NCBI GenBank assembly: GCA_040758525.1
Contig: JBFLVQ010000542.1
Location: 1 to 6,613, forward strand
Reading direction: 5' to 3'
DNA from: JBFLVQ01 sp040758525
GTDB taxonomy: Bacteria > Acidobacteriota > Blastocatellia > Chloracidobacteriales > JADJPF01
Length of the DNA: 6,613 nucleotides
Position 1 is the first letter of the stretch. The number at the start of each line of letters is the position of its first letter. The notes beneath the pieces were generated by a model. The model searched no databases, was not told where the DNA came from, and saw nothing but the letters and a program-made list of their open reading frames with translations. The position numbers and the translations under genes were made by a program. Positions 5,883 through 6,613 of this stretch are shown here, in pieces.

Positions 5883-6580
5883 AAGAAATGCAATTTGCGC
5901 GCGAAGAGTCATCTGCAGAGGCGGCTCACACGCAAGCAGGATCAGACATTAAGAGACCAACTATTGTCGCGACAAAGTGGCGCATTATCAGCATTATTGC
6001 CATAATAGTGTTGCCGCTAGGTGGCACATTGCTCTTTTTCCAATGGCGTGCCGAGCGCGCTCGGCACCAACAAGAGCTTCAACACCAGGCTATGCGTATG
6101 CGCTATATCGCCGACCTGAAGACAATGCTAGAGAGCTTCGAACCACTACGTCGAACTATTGCTATGGGCGCCAGTTATCATTCCTACACACTACGATTGC
6201 AAGAAGTGGTTGCTAGTACGCAAGTATTTTTACGGTCACAACCCAATGATCTCTTGCCGCCTTCGCGTACAGAAATAAAAAGCTCTTTGGATGACTATTT
6301 CCTCGCCCGCGAATGCTGGAAAAGGAAGTTAGAACTGCGTCTTAATTTTATTGACTCTGATAATATTGATAAGAATGCGCGACACTTGCCAACCAGCGAT
6401 CCGCTCTATCAACGTGTAATAGAGCGCTTCCCTAACCTTGCAGTAGAAGCAGCCAGCCAGGCCGCTACACCTGGCCTTGATCTGGACATTGTATTACGCG
6501 CAGCTTGGCGTTCAGCCGATACCCATTTAGCACAAGCACAGGCACTATTGGCACAGGATCACCCCGGATGGTCACATTAA
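5876..6580 (+). CDS. Single-pass membrane protein of unknown function
   Basis: 234 residues; I do not recognise the family. Residues 1-34 are hydrophilic, with no cleavable signal peptide at the N-terminus. Residues 36-56 are one hydrophobic helix (IISIIAIIVLPLGGTLLFF) flanked by Trp and basic residues on both sides. Residues 58-85 are rich in Arg, Glu, Gln and Ala and may form a coiled coil or long helix (RAERARHQQELQHQ). The rest (90-234) is a mainly helical, Leu/Ala-rich soluble region with conserved-looking aromatic spots (SLDDYFLARECW 137-148, GWSH at the end). Charge on the two flanks is similar, so topology is uncertain. No Shine-Dalgarno precedes ATG 5876; a second ATG at 5888 is an alternative start. 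It diverges from the kinase-murQ operon across 33 bases and could share its regulation, but no functional link is shown. Confidence 0.8.
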   Translation: MAKEMQFAREESSAEAAHTQAGSDIKRPTIVATKWRIISIIAIIVLPLGGTLLFFQWRAERARHQQELQHQAMRMRYIADLKTMLESFEPLRRTIAMGASYHSYTLRLQEVVASTQVFLRSQPNDLLPPSRTEIKSSLDDYFLARECWKRKLELRLNFIDSDNIDKNARHLPTSDPLYQRVIERFPNLAVEAASQAATPGLDLDIVLRAAWRSADTHLAQAQALLAQDHPGWSH

Positions 6581-6613
6581 TAGTCATTTATTTACTCTAT
6601 TTATTTTAGATAT

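Overview
The window comes from a bacterial genome of moderate GC (roughly mid-40s percent by eye). It carries five long genes: four on the minus strand, one of them cut by the left edge, and one on the plus strand at the right end. The organism cannot be fixed from the sequence. The style of the secreted proteins and the kinase-etherase pair would fit an environmental Gram-negative such as an Acidobacteriota member (Blastocatellia-like), but this is a weak impression and not a demonstrated assignment. There are no RNA genes, insertion sequences, CRISPR arrays or obvious signs of recent transfer.

Left part (1-2189): two exported proteins. The first (1-697, minus, C-terminus off the window) has a signal peptide, then a domain whose conserved-looking residues match the layout of CotH/FAM20-type secretory kinase-like proteins. 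A 346-base gap follows, holding its promoter with a palindrome and a rho-independent terminator for the next gene. That gene (1044-2189, minus) is a secreted staphylococcal-nuclease-fold protein. It keeps two active-site arginines, but the aspartate and glutamate of the usual DTPE motif are replaced by leucine and arginine. It also carries a C-terminal extension of about 200 residues that I do not recognise.

Middle (2190-4000): a 14-helix DHA2-type (EmrB/QacA-like) major facilitator gene. A TTG codon lies upstream in frame, but the better start is an ATG with a well-placed GGAG. A palindrome sits in its candidate promoter.

Right part (4001-6613): a two-gene minus-strand operon of a BadF/NAGK-type sugar kinase followed 3 bases later by murQ (N-acetylmuramic acid 6-phosphate etherase). 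Together they plausibly phosphorylate imported MurNAc and/or GlcNAc and cleave MurNAc-6-P to GlcNAc-6-P and D-lactate, which is cell-wall sugar recycling. Only 33 bases separate the kinase from a divergent plus-strand gene for a single-pass membrane protein of unknown function. Two back-to-back promoters with adjacent -10 boxes fit in and around that gap, and both predict very short leaders.

I see no complete unknown defence or mobile system. The items most worth a second look are the kinase-like exported protein, the active-site-altered nuclease with its unknown C-terminal domain, and the compact divergent promoter joining the recycling operon to the orphan membrane protein.
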